Shown one piece after another: positions 6,505 to 7,482 of a stretch of DNA of 7,482 nucleotides. The notes beneath the pieces were generated by a model. The model saw only the letters and a list, made by a program, of their open reading frames with translations, had not been told where the DNA came from and searched no databases. The position numbers and the translations under genes were made by a program. This DNA is from Firmicutes bacterium UBA5766 (GTDB taxonomy: Bacteria > Bacillota > Desulfotomaculia > Desulfotomaculales > Nap2-2B): positions 1 through 7,482 of the forward strand of contig DIEU01000003.1 of the NCBI GenBank assembly GCA_002418775.1, read 5' to 3'. Every line of letters begins with the position of its first letter. The stretch's first letter is position 1.

Positions 6505-6665
6505 CCTGGCAAAGAACTGTTGAGAAAACCGGAAAGCTACTTCAGGAAGGAGAGTTAACAGAGGAACAGGCAACAGAAATGAATTTCTAAGACAAATATC
6601 GAATGACGATGTGGCAGCTTATAATATTTCTGATAAAGGTTTAATAAAACAACTGGGGAATTAAT
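6505..6665 (+). pseudogene. Possible frameshifted tail of an unidentified plus-strand gene
   Basis: One plus-strand frame reads VEKTGKLLQEGELTEEQATE up to about 6582. It is followed after a shift by NEFLRQISNDDVAAYNISDK and GLIKQLGN with tandem TAA stops at about 6661-6667. Joined, these make a coherent, helix-rich peptide of about 48 residues. The fragment ends some 40 bases before a plus-strand terminator-like hairpin (6707-6730), as expected of a gene tail. I do not recognise the family. The frame is not supported further upstream, and a single base error would explain the shift. Confidence 0.3.
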
Positions 6666-6701
6666 AAAGGTAAGCTATGTTCATTTGCCACTTGCGGCCA
6701 A

Positions 6702-6746
6702 GCAACAAGCTGGGGAGCGACACCCGGCTTCTTCTTTAAATTGTTT
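6702..6746 (+). repeat. Direct repeat copy 1, left of hicBA, carrying a terminator-like hairpin
   Basis: This 45-base segment recurs at 7309-7359. The first 29 bases differ at a single position (T6711 versus C7318), and the shared TTCTTTAAATTGTTT tail follows after a 6-base length difference. Within it, AAGCTGGG (6707-6714) pairs with CCCGGCTT (6723-6730) across an 8-base GAGCGACA loop, with one G-U pair when read on the plus strand. A C/T-rich tail follows, as in a plus-strand terminator. The two copies flank the hicBA pair. Confidence 0.8.
6707..6737 (+). terminator. Terminator-like hairpin in repeat copy 1
   Basis: An 8-base stem (AAGCTGGG/CCCGGCTT) with a GAGCGACA loop is followed by CTTCTTT. 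The odd pair is a G-U wobble on the plus strand but a C-A mismatch on the minus strand, so plus-strand function is favoured. It would end transcripts of the decayed gene at about 6505-6665. Confidence 0.5.
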
Positions 6747-6785
6747 GCGTGTAAAGCTTCGCTGGTGTGGCAGGGTGGAGCTTAT

Positions 6786-7010
6786 TTATAGCAGTTTTAT
6801 GAACTCTTCAAAGGTGAGGCCTGCCTGTTCTAAAATACTTTTGATAAGTACAGGGCTTAAGGTCTCCCCGGCATGAACAGGTACTGTTACCAGGTTGCTA
6901 CCCGGCTTATACAAGTGATGATGACTCCCGCTTACTCTTATTATAATAAAGCCAGCGGCTTTAAGGGCTGATACAGCCTTCTTACCGGTGACTCTGGGCA
7001 TCCTGGTCAT
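6786..7010 (-). CDS. hicA: HicA-type mRNA interferase toxin
   Basis: The 74-residue protein has the small double-stranded-RNA-binding-like fold of HicA/YcfA toxins: TGKKAVSALKAAGFIIIRVSGSHHH (8-32) with the catalytic-type His in the GSHHH motif (30-32), then VTVPVHAGETLSPVLIKSIL (41-60) and a terminal helix. HicA cuts mRNA during stress unless held by HicB. Length is normal for the family. The ATG at 7010-7008 overlaps the hicB TGA by four bases (ATGA), so translation is coupled and the antitoxin is made first. All visible family features are intact, so the toxin is probably active if expressed. The pair lies between two direct repeats and near a tRNA gene, which fits an acquired accessory module. 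Confidence 0.92.
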   Translation of the reverse strand: MTRMPRVTGKKAVSALKAAGFIIIRVSGSHHHLYKPGSNLVTVPVHAGETLSPVLIKSILEQAGLTFEEFIKLL

Positions 7011-7234
7011 AAAACGCTGACCTGCACTTCAGCAAACTCAACGTCTCCCTGTGGGACAGTCTTTCCTATCAGTTTTAGGGCTTCAATATGGCCTGTTATA
7101 GCTTCTTGGACCCGCTCCAATGCTTCTTTCCTGTCCTTTCCCTGGGTGAGACAGCCAGGTAGTGCGGGAACTGTTACAACATAAACCTGGGCATCATTAT
7201 CCCAGGTAAGGATAACCTTGAACTTGCGCGGCAT
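7007..7234 (-). CDS. hicB: HicB-type antitoxin (short form)
   Basis: The 75-residue protein has the HicB fold: a KFKVILTWDNDAQVYVVTVP strand pair (4-23), the family-typical LPGCLTQGKDRKEALERVQE (25-44) and a helix followed by a final strand. HicB binds and blocks HicA. This short version ends after the partial RNase-H-like domain and shows no C-terminal helix-turn-helix or ribbon-helix-helix domain, so DNA-binding autoregulation by HicB alone is not evident. The ATG at 7234-7232 has a strong GAGGAGGT about 9 bases upstream. It is followed by hicA with a 4-base overlap. A weak promoter may lie at about 7255-7290, but no convincing -35/-10 pair was found. Confidence 0.92.
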   Translation of the reverse strand: MPRKFKVILTWDNDAQVYVVTVPALPGCLTQGKDRKEALERVQEAITGHIEALKLIGKTVPQGDVEFAEVQVSVL

Positions 7235-7308
7235 CGTCAGAGACCTCCTCTTTTACGTATTCAAATAAATCTCCGGGTGTTATGTTGTAATTTCTGTTTA
7301 ATCCATAC

Positions 7309-7359
7309 GCAACAAGCCGGGGAGCGACACCCGGCTTTCTTTATTTCTTTAAATTGTTT
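7309..7359 (+). repeat. Direct repeat copy 2, right of hicBA, carrying a terminator hairpin
   Basis: This is the second copy of the segment at 6702-6746, 607 bases to the right. It has one substitution in the 29-base core, a 6-base longer spacer and then the identical TTCTTTAAATTGTTT tail. It lies between the hicB promoter region and the tRNA-Val 3' end (7429). Confidence 0.8.
7314..7350 (+). terminator. Terminator hairpin in repeat copy 2
   Basis: A perfect 8-base stem, AAGCCGGG (7314-7321) and CCCGGCTT (7330-7337), encloses the loop GAGCGACA and is followed by TCTTTATTTCTTT. This is a good plus-strand rho-independent terminator shape. No intact plus-strand gene lies upstream of it in the window: hicBA runs the other way. 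On the minus strand the stem also pairs but lacks a T-tract. Confidence 0.6.
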
Positions 7360-7428
7360 TAAAATTTTACTGGTATAAAAATTGGTAAAAAAGTTGATAT
7401 AAAATGATCGCTAAATCATTGGTATTAC

Positions 7429-7482
7429 TGGTGGGCGGGATTGGAATTGAACCAACCACCTCTTGCGTGTCAAGCAAGCGTT
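7429..7482 (-). tRNA. tRNA-Val(GAC), 3' part, running off the window
   Basis: Read on the minus strand, the segment gives the end of the D arm, an anticodon stem CTTGC/GCAAG (7474-7478 and 7462-7466) around the loop TTGACAC with anticodon GAC (codons GUC/GUU, valine), a short variable loop AGGTG, a T arm GTTGG/CCAAT with loop TTCAATT, and the acceptor strand CCCGCCC, discriminator A and an encoded CCA ending at 7429. The 5' acceptor and most of the D arm lie beyond the window. The anticodon arm matches the usual bacterial tRNA-Val(GAC). Confidence 0.9.

Larger units (their letters stand above)
6035..6785. other. Gene-poor stretch with traces of decayed coding sequence
   Basis: No intact gene is supported. 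Notable contents are the permease ribosome binding site, a Cys-containing minus-strand frame of about 50 codons (6040-6192), a 77-codon plus-strand open frame (6083-6316) with no ribosome binding site or recognised motif, an AT palindrome (CTATAT/ATATAG, 6304-6316), two TTGAC boxes 11 bases apart (6361 and 6372) without a good -10 box at the right distance, broken plus-strand coding traces at about 6505-6665, and the first hairpin-bearing direct repeat (6702-6746). A minus-strand open frame at 6391-6573 shows no family features and looks like a shadow. Confidence 0.5.

Noticed and set aside
6391..6573. 60-codon minus-strand open frame
   Set aside because: It shows no family features and no supported start. 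It overlaps better-looking but broken plus-strand coding traces.
750..7429. A second copy of the tRNA-Val 3' end as an attachment site of an integrated element
   Set aside because: No second copy of the acceptor/T-arm sequence was found in the window. The hicBA-flanking repeats do not include tRNA sequence.

Overview
The window looks like chromosomal DNA of a Gram-positive, low-to-moderate GC anaerobe, most likely a Clostridia-class Firmicute of the Peptococcaceae / Desulfotomaculum–Pelotomaculum kind. This is an inference from strong AGGAGG-type ribosome binding sites, frequent TTG and GTG starts, and the look of the proteins. It cannot be settled without a database search.

Nearly all genes lie on the minus strand. 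From left to right: (1) 9-560, the N-terminal half of an M24 Xaa-Pro-type peptidase, stopped by a TGA before the catalytic domain. (2) 841-1245, the C-terminal half of a TrpF-like (phosphoribosylanthranilate isomerase) protein, followed by a terminator hairpin at 680-704. (3) 1250-1503 on the plus strand, a frameshifted C-terminal remnant of what looks like a radical SAM protein. (4) 1539-6034, an operon-like block transcribed leftward: an ArsB/NhaD-type permease, a broken universal stress protein gene, a KdpD-type sensor kinase without its N-terminal Walker domain, and a KdpE-type response regulator that overlaps the kinase by 11 bases. (5) 6035-6785, about 750 bases without a convincing intact gene but with traces of decayed coding sequence. 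(6) 6786-7234, a hicB-hicA toxin-antitoxin pair (antitoxin first, 4-base overlap) between two copies of a 45-51 base direct repeat, each copy carrying a terminator-like hairpin. (7) 7429-7482, the 3' part of a tRNA-Val(GAC) gene that continues beyond the window.

Two themes stand out. First, decay: at least five genes are truncated, frameshifted or internally deleted (M24 peptidase, trpF-like, radical SAM, usp, and the 5' part of kdpD). Two of the frameshifts are repaired by adding one A to an A6 run, so either slippage or base-calling error is possible there; the missing gene halves and the kdpD deletion are not explained that way. Second, the permease / USP / KdpD / KdpE block has no kdpFABC potassium pump beside it. 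The two-component pair may therefore control the adjacent permease or another ion-related function. The 672-residue kinase keeps USP, four-helix membrane, GAF, HisKA and HATPase modules with intact signature residues. Its lost Walker-A domain survives as an out-of-frame stub immediately upstream.

The hicBA pair sits just beyond a tRNA 3' end, a common site for accessory insertions. The flanking repeats make it a plausible small mobile or duplicated cassette.
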